DNA of 6,952 bases from Coriobacteriia bacterium (lineage in GTDB: Bacteria; Actinomycetota; Coriobacteriia; Coriobacteriales; QAMH01), in contig CAAEQF010000058.1 of the NCBI GenBank assembly GCA_900758075.1, positions 1 through 6,952 on the forward strand, read 5' to 3'. Positions within the stretch are counted from its first letter, which is position 1. Each line of letters starts with the position of its first letter. Below are positions 1-6,360 of the stretch, piece after piece. A model generated the notes under the pieces. It ran no database searches. It saw only the letters and a list, made by a program, of their open reading frames with translations, and was not told the origin of the DNA. Both the position numbers and the translations under genes were made by a program.

Positions 1-41
1 GGGCGACGTGCCCTTCCCCGTACCTTTCATTTCCTTGAGGT

Positions 42-61
42 GAGGCGCTGGTGGGCGCCTC
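42..61 (+). other. Short hairpin upstream of the MFS gene
   Basis: GAGGCGC at 42-48 and GCGCCTC at 55-61 form a perfect 7-bp stem with a 6-nt loop. No T-run follows, so it is not a convincing intrinsic terminator. It lies 11 nt before the ribosome binding site of the transporter gene and could be part of its leader, or the remnant of a stop signal for a gene to the left of the window. Function is unknown. Confidence 0.35.
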
Positions 62-86
62 TCTACAACCCAAAGGGGTGATCTGC

Positions 87-1352
87 ATGTCAGAAATTAC
101 TGCTCGAGAGTTCGCGTTGCAGGAGAAAGTGCCGCCGCGTGCCTGGGCCGTCCTGTTCACGGTCTGGTTCGCGAGCGTGTGCGCTGCTTATTGCCAGTTC
201 AAGATTCCGCCGCTTGCTTCTTGGCTGTTCCCCGCCTTTCGCGGCGAACTCGATGCTGTGGTGTTTGGCACACTGATGAGCGCGATTGCCATCATCGGCG
301 TAATTCTTGCATTTCCTGCCGCCTTCATCGTCAGGAAGATCGGCCTGAGAAACGTCATCGTCTTGTCCATGGCCTGCCTTGCCGCGGGTTCCGTAATCGG
401 TGGCATGGCGACGAGCGTGGAGGCACTGCTCGCGGGGCGTCTGCTCGAGGGCGTGGGCATAGGGTTCGTCGGCGTGGCTGCTCCTTCGTGCGTCACCGTG
501 TGGTTTCCCATCAAGAAGCGTGGCATGGCGCTCGGCTTCTGGACGACCTGGGTGCCGATTGGCAGCGTGCTTGCGTTCAATACCGTTCCCATGATGGCGG
601 GAGCGTTCGGCTACCAGTTCCCGTTCTTCTTCACGGCAGCCATCTGCGTCGTGGCGCTTGTGCTGTTTGCCATTGCGTACAAGATGCCTCCCGGTGCAAG
701 CGGTGTCATGGCGGTCGACGGCACGTTCAAAGATGGCTGTCGGCTCCTCAAGAACCGCAGGATCTGGATCTTGGGCATCGTGTTCTTCCTGTTCTGCGCC
801 TGCACGATTGGCATCATGAACACGTACTACAACACCTTCCTGGAGACCCAGCTCGGCTTTGACGCCCAGATGGCTTCGAGCCTCACCTCCATCATCATGC
901 TCATCTCGATGTTCGTGGCGCCGCTTACGGGCAAGCTCATGGACAAGCTGCCGCTCGGCCGCAAGTTCATCGTGAGCATCATCATGATGGTGCTGCTCAT
1001 TCCCACGGGCTTCTTCATGTTCGACACCGGCTCTGGTGCCTACGCGATCATGTGGGCCGTCATCATCTTGCAGGGCGTCGGCGGCGGCATGTGCGGCGGG
1101 TCGTTGCGCCCCACAGGCCCCATGGTCATGCCCAAGACGGCGATGGGGGCGACGATGGCGATGGCCGTGCTGCAGTTCTGCCAGAACATGGGCTCTGCAG
1201 TCGGCTCCCCGCTGTTCGGGGCCGTCATGAGCACGTTCGGCTGGCAGACGGCAAGCCTTGCGCTGCAACTGCCCTCGTACGTGCTCGCATTCGTCCTGTG
1301 CTTCTTCATCCTGCCGCGCGGCAAGGATGCGAAGCTCGAGTACGAGGTCTAG
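87..1352 (+). CDS. MFS transporter, 12 membrane helices
   Basis: A 421-residue secondary transporter of the major facilitator superfamily, acting in the cytoplasmic membrane. Twelve hydrophobic helices are visible at about residues 19-39, 57-80, 88-108, 113-136, 148-168, 178-199, 226-248, 266-284, 294-311, 317-340, 353-380 and 392-409. The central cytoplasmic loop is about 200-225. The family's loop 2-3 signature appears degenerate as IVRKIGLRN (81-89) and is repeated in the second half as GKLMDKLPLGRK (282-293). Helix 4 carries GRLLEGVGIGF (117-127), followed by WFPIKKRGMALG (139-150), a pattern seen in organic-anion and nitrate/cyanate-type carriers. The ATG at 87 is chosen because AAAGGGGTG (72-80) precedes it at good spacing; an in-frame GTG at 51 would add 12 residues but has no such site. 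The next gene begins 34 bp downstream. The substrate cannot be read from the sequence; uptake or exchange of the substrate of the nearby molybdoenzyme is an inference. Confidence 0.93.
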   Translation: MSEITAREFALQEKVPPRAWAVLFTVWFASVCAAYCQFKIPPLASWLFPAFRGELDAVVFGTLMSAIAIIGVILAFPAAFIVRKIGLRNVIVLSMACLAAGSVIGGMATSVEALLAGRLLEGVGIGFVGVAAPSCVTVWFPIKKRGMALGFWTTWVPIGSVLAFNTVPMMAGAFGYQFPFFFTAAICVVALVLFAIAYKMPPGASGVMAVDGTFKDGCRLLKNRRIWILGIVFFLFCACTIGIMNTYYNTFLETQLGFDAQMASSLTSIIMLISMFVAPLTGKLMDKLPLGRKFIVSIIMMVLLIPTGFFMFDTGSGAYAIMWAVIILQGVGGGMCGGSLRPTGPMVMPKTAMGATMAMAVLQFCQNMGSAVGSPLFGAVMSTFGWQTASLALQLPSYVLAFVLCFFILPRGKDAKLEYEV

Positions 1353-1386
1353 TTAGTTCAAGATATTCGAGATGCGAGGATGAAAG

Positions 1387-1923
1387 ATGGATGCACACGA
1401 GCTCAAAGCAAGTATCGAGGCGTCGCCTGTGCGCAAGCGCGCCGAGCTGGAGAAGCTGTACCTGTATGTGACGTTAGGAGACGAGTTCCGCCCCGGCATG
1501 GAGGCGTACGCGAAGGATGCGGCCGGCTACCGGCAGTACTTCGATGCGCTGTTTTCCGATGAGGCCATGAAGGACACGCGCGTATGGGCGCAGTGGGCAC
1601 GCCTTGCCCACCGCAAGTGGGTCGATAGGTTCGAGCCGAAGCTGGCAGTGCAGAACCTGCGCCTCAAGAGCGCGGGCATTCCAGTGGAGTTCGGCAGTGG
1701 CATCTTCATCGCGCCGCTGGGGAGCAAAGACACGGTGGCTGACTTCTACCTGTTCGAAAACGGCGCGTTCAACACCGATGCCGCGGAATTCGTGACCTCG
1801 ATCGGCGGGACGTTCAAGTGCGTCGGCTACGAGTTCGTGGGAATCTACGGCGTGTACCGCTTCCACAACGACGTGATCTTCGAGGAATGGGACGTCGAAA
1901 AAGACCCCGTTCCCTTCGAATAG
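1387..1923 (+). CDS. Hypothetical soluble protein, 178 residues
   Basis: I do not recognise this family. The product is an acidic, soluble 178-residue protein with no signal peptide and no membrane segment. Residues 1-90 look helical and charged; the second half (about 95-178) looks like a beta-rich fold, with alternating hydrophobic and aromatic residues in the stretches around 103-125 and 145-165, ending in EEWDVEKDPVPFE. It has a single cysteine (within FKCVGYE), so a metal-cluster role is unlikely. The ATG at 1387 is preceded by GAGGA (1376-1380) with a 6-nt spacer. The gene starts 34 bp after the MFS transporter on the same strand, so the two probably form an operon, and it runs tail-to-tail into the LuxR-type regulator gene. 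A role in handling or sensing the transported compound is possible but is only inference from position. Confidence 0.8.
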   Translation: MDAHELKASIEASPVRKRAELEKLYLYVTLGDEFRPGMEAYAKDAAGYRQYFDALFSDEAMKDTRVWAQWARLAHRKWVDRFEPKLAVQNLRLKSAGIPVEFGSGIFIAPLGSKDTVADFYLFENGAFNTDAAEFVTSIGGTFKCVGYEFVGIYGVYRFHNDVIFEEWDVEKDPVPFE

Positions 1924-1949
1924 CGCCAGTGCGAACGCTTCCCATCTGC

Positions 1950-1988
1950 AAGCCCCATGGCAAAGGCGCCTTACCTGCCATGGGGCTT
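1950..1988. terminator. Inverted repeat between convergent genes, likely bidirectional terminator
   Basis: AAGCCCCATGGCA (1950-1962) and TGCCATGGGGCTT (1976-1988) are perfect 13-bp arms around a 13-nt loop, which itself contains the 10-bp palindrome AAGGCGCCTT (1963-1972). It lies 27 bp after the stop of the 178-residue protein gene and about 90 bp beyond the end of the opposing regulator gene. The T-tracts on either side are poor (CTTTC on the plus strand, CTTGC on the minus strand), so termination may be inefficient or factor-assisted. Symmetry and position support a shared terminator. Confidence 0.65.
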
Positions 1989-2079
1989 TCGCGTGCATGA
2001 CAAGAGGGGCAGTTGGCACCGGTCCGCTTTGACACGAGGGCACTCCGGCATGTCCCTTCGCGTCTGGCGAAAGGCGAAA

Positions 2080-3507
2080 TTAAAGTTCCTCGATGATGTC
2101 CAGCAGTTCCTGCTGGCTATGGACGTTCGTCTTGCGGTAGATGTTGGAGATGTGCGTCTTTGCCGTGCTCTCGGAAATGCAGAGCCTGTCGGCGACATGC
2201 CGCGCGTTCCTGTCCTTCACGATGTAGCCCAGCACCTCGCTCTCGCGCGGAGAGAGCTTGTAGCGGTCTATGAGAGCCTGGCACTTCCTGGCGAGGTCGA
2301 CCTCTTCGGGAAACTCGAGGTCGCTTTTCTCGATGGGCACGAGCGTGCGGATGCCGGGCGCTTCCGACTCGTTGTCGAAGGGCAGCAAGAACAATGCCGC
2401 GAGCACCATGCACGCCACGATCGCGAGGGCGACGTAGCCGCTTGCCGCGGGGTGCGCGGGCAGCGTCTGCACAGTAGCGATGCCGACGGCGAGGCCGAGT
2501 ATGAACCCGATGTTGCCGGCGAGCTTGCCCCTCCCGACACAGTACTGGAGCGAGACCTTCTTGGATGCCGCGAGGTTCATGAGCGACGATCCGTTGACCG
2601 TCCGGTAGACGAACCACACGCACACGACGATGCCAAGCGCGACCACTTTCGCGGGGTCGCTCGGGACGGTGAAGAGCAGCAGTGCGACCGTCGAGAGCGC
2701 CATGCACGTGCGCAGCGTTCCCATGAAGGGGATGACGCGGTGCGCCCCGATGAGCATGTTGAGCACGAAGTCGATGGCCACGGCGAGCAGCATGACCGCG
2801 ACGATTCCCGCATCGAGGCGGTCGTAGAGCAAGATGAACGCGAAGCCGAACGGCAATGTGGTGGCACACGTGAGCACGTCCAGGTGAAACGCGCGTTTGA
2901 AATGCTCGACCGCCCCCTGCACGGGGAGGTCGCGGCTCTTCTCCGCGCGCTTGGTGATGAACGCGGCCAGAAACGCGCTCGCCAACAGAAAGACCAGGCA
3001 CAGCGTTCCGATGACGGCTTGGCTGCCGGCGAGCATGCACGCGACGAAGACCACGCCTCCGACGGCAAAGACGATGCTATGCAAAAAGCCGCTGCCGCCC
3101 ATGTAGCCGCGCACCATCAGGTCGTCCCAGAGCACGAACCCAAAGCACGTGAACACGCCGCTGCACGCGCACGTCGCGTACACGGCAAGTAGCGGGACCC
3201 GCATGCCGACGGCCTGCAGGACAAAACACGCCGGAAGCAGCGCTCCTATCGCGATCAGGCTGACGAGAAACGATGCTCGATTGAGTTGCAGCGTGCTCGA
3301 GTCGCGCTTGCGGAACCAGGCGAGTATGGCGTACATGCTCACGACGGAGGCGCCGAAGTAGACGAGCTGGCCCACGTGGCAGGAGGTGAAGTCCATGCCG
3401 GAAGGCACGGACGCGAACAGTCCGAAGAACGTGACCAGGTACAGCGCGTAGAACAGGCTGTATCCGACGATAATCGACAGCTGCATGAACCCGAGCGGTT
3501 TGCGCAT
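2080..3507 (-). CDS. LuxR-family regulator with 12-helix membrane domain
   Basis: A 475-residue transcriptional regulator anchored in the membrane. About twelve hydrophobic segments fill residues 10-376 (roughly 10-32, 44-64, 79-99, 106-127, 142-161, 166-185, 214-228, 233-253, 262-281, 288-304, 329-347 and 357-376). A charged linker (378-412) leads to a C-terminal GerE/LuxR helix-turn-helix at about 416-475: LSPRESEVLGYI, then the recognition region SESTAKTHISNIYRKT (445-460). There is no phospho-receiver or obvious ligand-binding domain, so the membrane part presumably senses the signal. Regulators of this architecture are abundant in Eggerthellaceae, commonly beside respiratory or molybdenum enzymes. 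The chosen ATG (3505-3507) has GGAAGGAG at 3519-3526 (spacer 11 nt); the frame stays open upstream to 3648, but that extension is unlike a membrane protein start. The gene is divergent from the molybdoenzyme operon, which it probably controls along with itself. Confidence 0.9.
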   Translation of the reverse strand: MRKPLGFMQLSIIVGYSLFYALYLVTFFGLFASVPSGMDFTSCHVGQLVYFGASVVSMYAILAWFRKRDSSTLQLNRASFLVSLIAIGALLPACFVLQAVGMRVPLLAVYATCACSGVFTCFGFVLWDDLMVRGYMGGSGFLHSIVFAVGGVVFVACMLAGSQAVIGTLCLVFLLASAFLAAFITKRAEKSRDLPVQGAVEHFKRAFHLDVLTCATTLPFGFAFILLYDRLDAGIVAVMLLAVAIDFVLNMLIGAHRVIPFMGTLRTCMALSTVALLLFTVPSDPAKVVALGIVVCVWFVYRTVNGSSLMNLAASKKVSLQYCVGRGKLAGNIGFILGLAVGIATVQTLPAHPAASGYVALAIVACMVLAALFLLPFDNESEAPGIRTLVPIEKSDLEFPEEVDLARKCQALIDRYKLSPRESEVLGYIVKDRNARHVADRLCISESTAKTHISNIYRKTNVHSQQELLDIIEEL

Positions 3508-3607
3508 GATGTGCGCGGCTCCTTCCTGCCATCCACAGCTGGGCACGAGAGAGCCTGCGCTTGGGATCGAGAGCATACCTGGAAAACGTGCGTTTACACC
3601 TGCCTCG

Positions 3608-3636
3608 ATTCTAGCAATATCTGCCCTCATCCGTAA
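3608..3636 (-). promoter_or_regulatory. Candidate promoter of the LuxR-type regulator gene
   Basis: Read on the minus strand, TAGAAT (3608-3613) matches the -10 consensus at five of six positions and is preceded by TGC (3614-3616), giving an extended -10. A weak -35-like TTACGG (3631-3636) lies 17 nt further upstream. Transcription would begin near 3601, giving a leader of about 95 nt. The weak -35 makes activation or reliance on the extended -10 plausible. Confidence 0.4.
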
Positions 3637-3641
3637 GCGAT

Positions 3642-3655
3642 GGGACACGTGTCCC
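3642..3655. promoter_or_regulatory. Perfect 14-bp palindrome, candidate operator
   Basis: GGGACACGTGTCCC is identical to its own reverse complement over all 14 bases. It lies 5 bp upstream of the predicted -35 of the regulator gene and about 290 bp before the molybdoenzyme start. Dimeric LuxR-type regulators bind inverted repeats, so this is the best candidate site for autoregulation or divergent control. Which protein binds it is inference. Confidence 0.5.
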
Positions 3656-3885
3656 CCTTCTCGACCGCAGTGGCTCCCCGCATCCCAATCAGCGAAAAAT
3701 CCCAGTTCAACCCCTCGTACTTAGAGTCCAGGCATCCTCCTTGCGGATGGAATTGTCCAGATTGGACCGCGGTGGAGTACGCGGCGTCCCGCCTGCGCGG
3801 ATACCGTCGTCTCGTATCGATTGCACACGGGAAAACGCACGGAAAGGCGGTGAGCGTCGAGGCGCGGCGGCGCGATGCGTGCAAG

Positions 3886-3909
3886 GCCTCGCCCGGCATC
3901 GGGCGGGGC
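3886..3909 (+). other. Strong GC-rich hairpin in the leader of the molybdoenzyme gene
   Basis: GCCTCGCCCG (3886-3895) pairs with CGGGCGGGGC (3900-3909) across a 4-nt loop, forming a 10-bp stem with one G-U pair and nine G-C pairs. It ends 26 nt before the ribosome binding site and 39 nt before the GTG start. No T-run follows, so it is not a simple intrinsic terminator. It could stabilise the mRNA 5' region or modulate translation or read-through; this is inference. Confidence 0.5.
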
Positions 3910-3935
3910 GCAAGAAGATGGTTCGAGAGAGTGAG

Positions 3936-3941
3936 AGAGGG
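3936..3941 (+). promoter_or_regulatory. Ribosome binding site fixing the GTG start of the large subunit
   Basis: AGAGGG at 3936-3941, within a purine-rich run, is followed by a 7-nt spacer and GTG at 3949. This decides the start: the same frame is open back to 3640, but that 103-residue extension shows neither a Tat motif followed by a hydrophobic segment nor family similarity, and the nearer in-frame GTG at 3931 lacks a site. Confidence 0.75.
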
Positions 3942-3948
3942 AAACGAC

Positions 3949-6357
3949 GTGAAGAGAATTGACATCGCTCACAACAGCGACGAATCAAAAGAAGTCCGTC
4001 CGACGTTCTTCAACGAACCGCCGGTCATGTACACGGGAGGCGACCTTCCGTGGCAATGGGAAGAAGACGGGATGATCTGCACGCGCTCTGCGGCGTGGTC
4101 TGCCCCGGGCTGCCATGACGGTTGCGGCGTCATCGTCTACACCGACAAGGAGACGGGCAAGTTCATCAAGGTCGAGGGCGACGAGGAGAACCCGTACTAC
4201 AACGGGCGCCTGTGCATGCGCTGCCTGTACGTGCAGGAGATGCTGTACCACCCCGACCGCCTGCTCCACCCGATGAAGCGCGACCCGAAGTACCGCGGCC
4301 AGGCAGACAAGTGGGAGCGCATCACCTGGGAAGAGGCCTACGACCTCATCGACAAGAAGTTCACCGCCATCCGCGACGAATACGGCGGAAAGTCGATCAT
4401 CTTCGCGTCGGGCACCGGCCGTGTCACCCCGCCGATCAACGCCCGCCTCGGCTATGCGCTCGGGTCCATCCAGTACTCGTACTTCCACTCGGGCAACGCC
4501 TGCTATGTCCCGCGCGTCGCGGCGGCGAACACGATTCAGGGCTGCTACACGGTGCCGGACTTTTCCATGCAGTTCCCCGACCGCTACGACAACCCCGAGT
4601 GGGTCGCCCCGAAGAACATCTTCGTGTGGGGCAACAACCCCCTCGTCTCCAACGCCGACGGCAACATCGGCCACTGGATCGTCGACTGCATGAAGCGCGG
4701 CTCCAAGCTAGTTGTCGTCGACCCGCGCGCGACCTGGCTCGCCACCAAGGCAGACCTCTGGCTGCAGCTGCGCCCCGGTACCGACTCGATGCTCGCGCTT
4801 GCCATGGGCAAGTACATCATGGAGCATGACCTGTATGACCATGACTTCGTCGAGAAGTGGTGCTACGGCTTCGACGAGTACCGCGAGGCGTGCGCGCCCT
4901 ACGACCTCGACACGGCGGCCGAGACGACCTGGCTTTCCAAGGAAGACATCATCCGCGCGGCGGAGATGATGGCCGAACAGCCGACTGCGGTGCAATGGGG
5001 CCTCGCGCTCGACATGAACCTGCAGTGCATCACCGCATCGCAGGCCGTGTGCAACCTGTGGTGCATCACCGGCCAGGTCGACATCCCCGGTGGCATGATT
5101 ACCGTCCACGACCCGTACAACACCGAAGTCTGGCTCCCACCAGACCCCAAGGAAGTCTTCACGCCCCAGCAGGAGTTGGAGCGCATCGGCTCCAACTATC
5201 AGATGATCACGAACTCGGGCATGGTGCAGTGCCAGGCCGACTCGATGATTGACCAGCTCGTCACGGGCCGTCCCTACAAGATCCGCGGTGCGTGGATTCA
5301 GTCGACGAATCCGCTGGCATGCTGTGCGCAAGACCCTGAGTCCCGCGTGGAGAAGGGCCTGAAGAACTGCGAGATCGTCGTCGGTGTCGACTACGTCATG
5401 ACGCCGACGCTCATGGCCAACGCAGACATCGTGCTCCCGCTCAACTTCTACCCCGAGCGCGAGGGGCTTCGCTCCGTGTGGTACTACATCCAGAACACCA
5501 ACAAGGCGTGCGAGCCGCTCGGCGAGTGCAAGGACGACTTCCAGATCAACTGGGAGCTGGGGCGCCGCTGGAACAAGGACCTGTGGCCGGGCGACACGCT
5601 CGAGGAGTACTTCAGCTTCCTGATCCGCGAGGCGGGTATCACATACGACGACAGCCGCAAGCTCAACTGGATCTACCCCGAGTTCCACTACCGCAAGTAC
5701 GCGAAGGGCGAGCAGCGCCCCGACGGCCAGCTCGGCTTCAACACCATCACCGGCCGCATCGAGCTCTACTCGCTGCTGCTGCAGCAATGGGGCGAGAAGC
5801 CGGTTCCGTACTACGCCGAGCCGCCGATGAGCCCCTACAGCCAGCCCGAGCTCGCCAAGGAGTACCCGCTCATCCTCACCACGGGAGCGCGCCACTACGA
5901 GTCGTTCCACTCCGAGCACAGGCAGATGCCGCGTCTGCGTTCGAGGATTCCCGAGCCGCAGTTCGAGATCCATCCCGACAAGGCCGCCGAGCTCGGCATC
6001 GAGGATGGGGACTGGTGCTGGATCGAAAGCCCCATCGGCAGGTGCCGCGAGAAGGCGCGCCTCACGCCGATCGTCGACCCGCGCGTCGTGCAGGCCGACC
6101 ACGGCTGGTGGTTCCCCGAAGCTGACCCGGAAGACCAGGGCGAAGGGTGCTTCGCGACGTACGCGAAAAACATCAACGTCTGCCTGCCGTCCGAATGCGG
6201 CGACACGGGATTCGGCAACCAGAGCAAGTGCTACCTGTGCAAGGTCTACAAATGCGCTCCGGAGGAAATCTCGCTCAAGGCACCCGAGCACCCCAAAGAC
6301 CGATTCGCGAAGGGCAGCTTCCGCAACAACACGCTCGAAGCAGAGATGGAGGGCTAG
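3949..6357 (+). CDS. Molybdopterin oxidoreductase large subunit, DMSO reductase superfamily (possible catechol dehydroxylase type)
   Basis: An 802-residue catalytic subunit binding a bis-molybdopterin guanine dinucleotide cofactor. The N-terminus has cysteines C44, C55, C59, C89 and C92 (PGCHDGCG and GRLCMRC), consistent with one [4Fe-4S] cluster. The molybdopterin domain follows, with HSGNACYVPR (180-189); C185 aligns by spacing with the metal-ligand cysteine of this superfamily. Cofactor-binding stretches are FVWGNNPLVS (225-234), VVVDPRAT (255-262) and RPGTD (275-279), then TGQVDIPGG (374-382) and ADIVLPLNFYPEREG (492-506). The C-terminal molybdopterin-binding domain is about 640-760, including DHGWWFPE (717-724), then a cysteine-rich tail. 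No Tat signal is seen, so the enzyme is probably cytoplasmic. It overlaps the ribosome binding site of its ferredoxin partner. The sequence style resembles the Eggerthellaceae group that includes catechol dehydroxylases, related to pyrogallol transhydroxylase and acetylene hydratase; the superfamily is near certain, the substrate is not. Confidence 0.95.
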   Translation: MKRIDIAHNSDESKEVRPTFFNEPPVMYTGGDLPWQWEEDGMICTRSAAWSAPGCHDGCGVIVYTDKETGKFIKVEGDEENPYYNGRLCMRCLYVQEMLYHPDRLLHPMKRDPKYRGQADKWERITWEEAYDLIDKKFTAIRDEYGGKSIIFASGTGRVTPPINARLGYALGSIQYSYFHSGNACYVPRVAAANTIQGCYTVPDFSMQFPDRYDNPEWVAPKNIFVWGNNPLVSNADGNIGHWIVDCMKRGSKLVVVDPRATWLATKADLWLQLRPGTDSMLALAMGKYIMEHDLYDHDFVEKWCYGFDEYREACAPYDLDTAAETTWLSKEDIIRAAEMMAEQPTAVQWGLALDMNLQCITASQAVCNLWCITGQVDIPGGMITVHDPYNTEVWLPPDPKEVFTPQQELERIGSNYQMITNSGMVQCQADSMIDQLVTGRPYKIRGAWIQSTNPLACCAQDPESRVEKGLKNCEIVVGVDYVMTPTLMANADIVLPLNFYPEREGLRSVWYYIQNTNKACEPLGECKDDFQINWELGRRWNKDLWPGDTLEEYFSFLIREAGITYDDSRKLNWIYPEFHYRKYAKGEQRPDGQLGFNTITGRIELYSLLLQQWGEKPVPYYAEPPMSPYSQPELAKEYPLILTTGARHYESFHSEHRQMPRLRSRIPEPQFEIHPDKAAELGIEDGDWCWIESPIGRCREKARLTPIVDPRVVQADHGWWFPEADPEDQGEGCFATYAKNINVCLPSECGDTGFGNQSKCYLCKVYKCAPEEISLKAPEHPKDRFAKGSFRNNTLEAEMEG
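6348..6353 (+). promoter_or_regulatory. Ribosome binding site inside the end of the large-subunit gene
   Basis: GGAGGG lies in the final codons of the large-subunit gene, 7 nt before the ATG at 6361. Ribosomes finishing the large subunit can restart on the small one, which suggests translational coupling and balanced production of the two subunits. Confidence 0.8.
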
Positions 6358-6360
6358 ACC

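Larger units (their letters stand above)
3508..3948. promoter_or_regulatory. Divergent intergenic control region
   Basis: This 441-bp gap separates the regulator gene (leftward) from the molybdoenzyme gene (rightward). I see no convincing gene in it. It holds a candidate promoter for the regulator, a perfect 14-bp palindrome, a small inverted repeat AAACG-TG-CGTTT (3584-3595) just inside the predicted regulator transcript, a second small one GTCCA-GAT-TGGAC (3755-3767), and a strong hairpin next to the enzyme gene. The octamer GGAAAACG occurs at 3581-3588 and again at 3830-3837. I could not find a convincing sigma-70 promoter for the rightward operon, so its start point and leader length are unknown. 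Confidence 0.7.

Noticed and set aside
1..79. The end of an upstream gene entering from the left
   Set aside because: All three plus-strand frames hold only short stretches before stops at 36-38, 41-43 and 77-79; none shows a recognisable C-terminus, so no partial gene is called.
90..1268. A 392-codon minus-strand open frame opposite the MFS gene
   Set aside because: Arg/His-rich shadow with no recognisable domain, opposite a convincing 12-helix transporter.
1957..3192. A 411-codon plus-strand open frame opposite the LuxR-type regulator
   Set aside because: Its product is a low-complexity, His/Arg/Asp/Glu-rich sequence typical of an antisense shadow; the opposite strand encodes clear membrane helices and a LuxR helix-turn-helix.
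3640..3948. A 103-residue N-terminal extension of the molybdoenzyme
   Set aside because: The frame is open, but the stretch has no Tat signal, no hydrophobic segment and no family similarity, and it spans the palindrome and leader hairpin. A strong ribosome binding site precedes GTG 3949.
3508..3948. Molybdenum-cofactor or other known riboswitch in the enzyme leader
   Set aside because: Apart from one simple strong hairpin and small inverted repeats I could not recognise a conserved riboswitch core; a covariance-model search would be needed to claim one.
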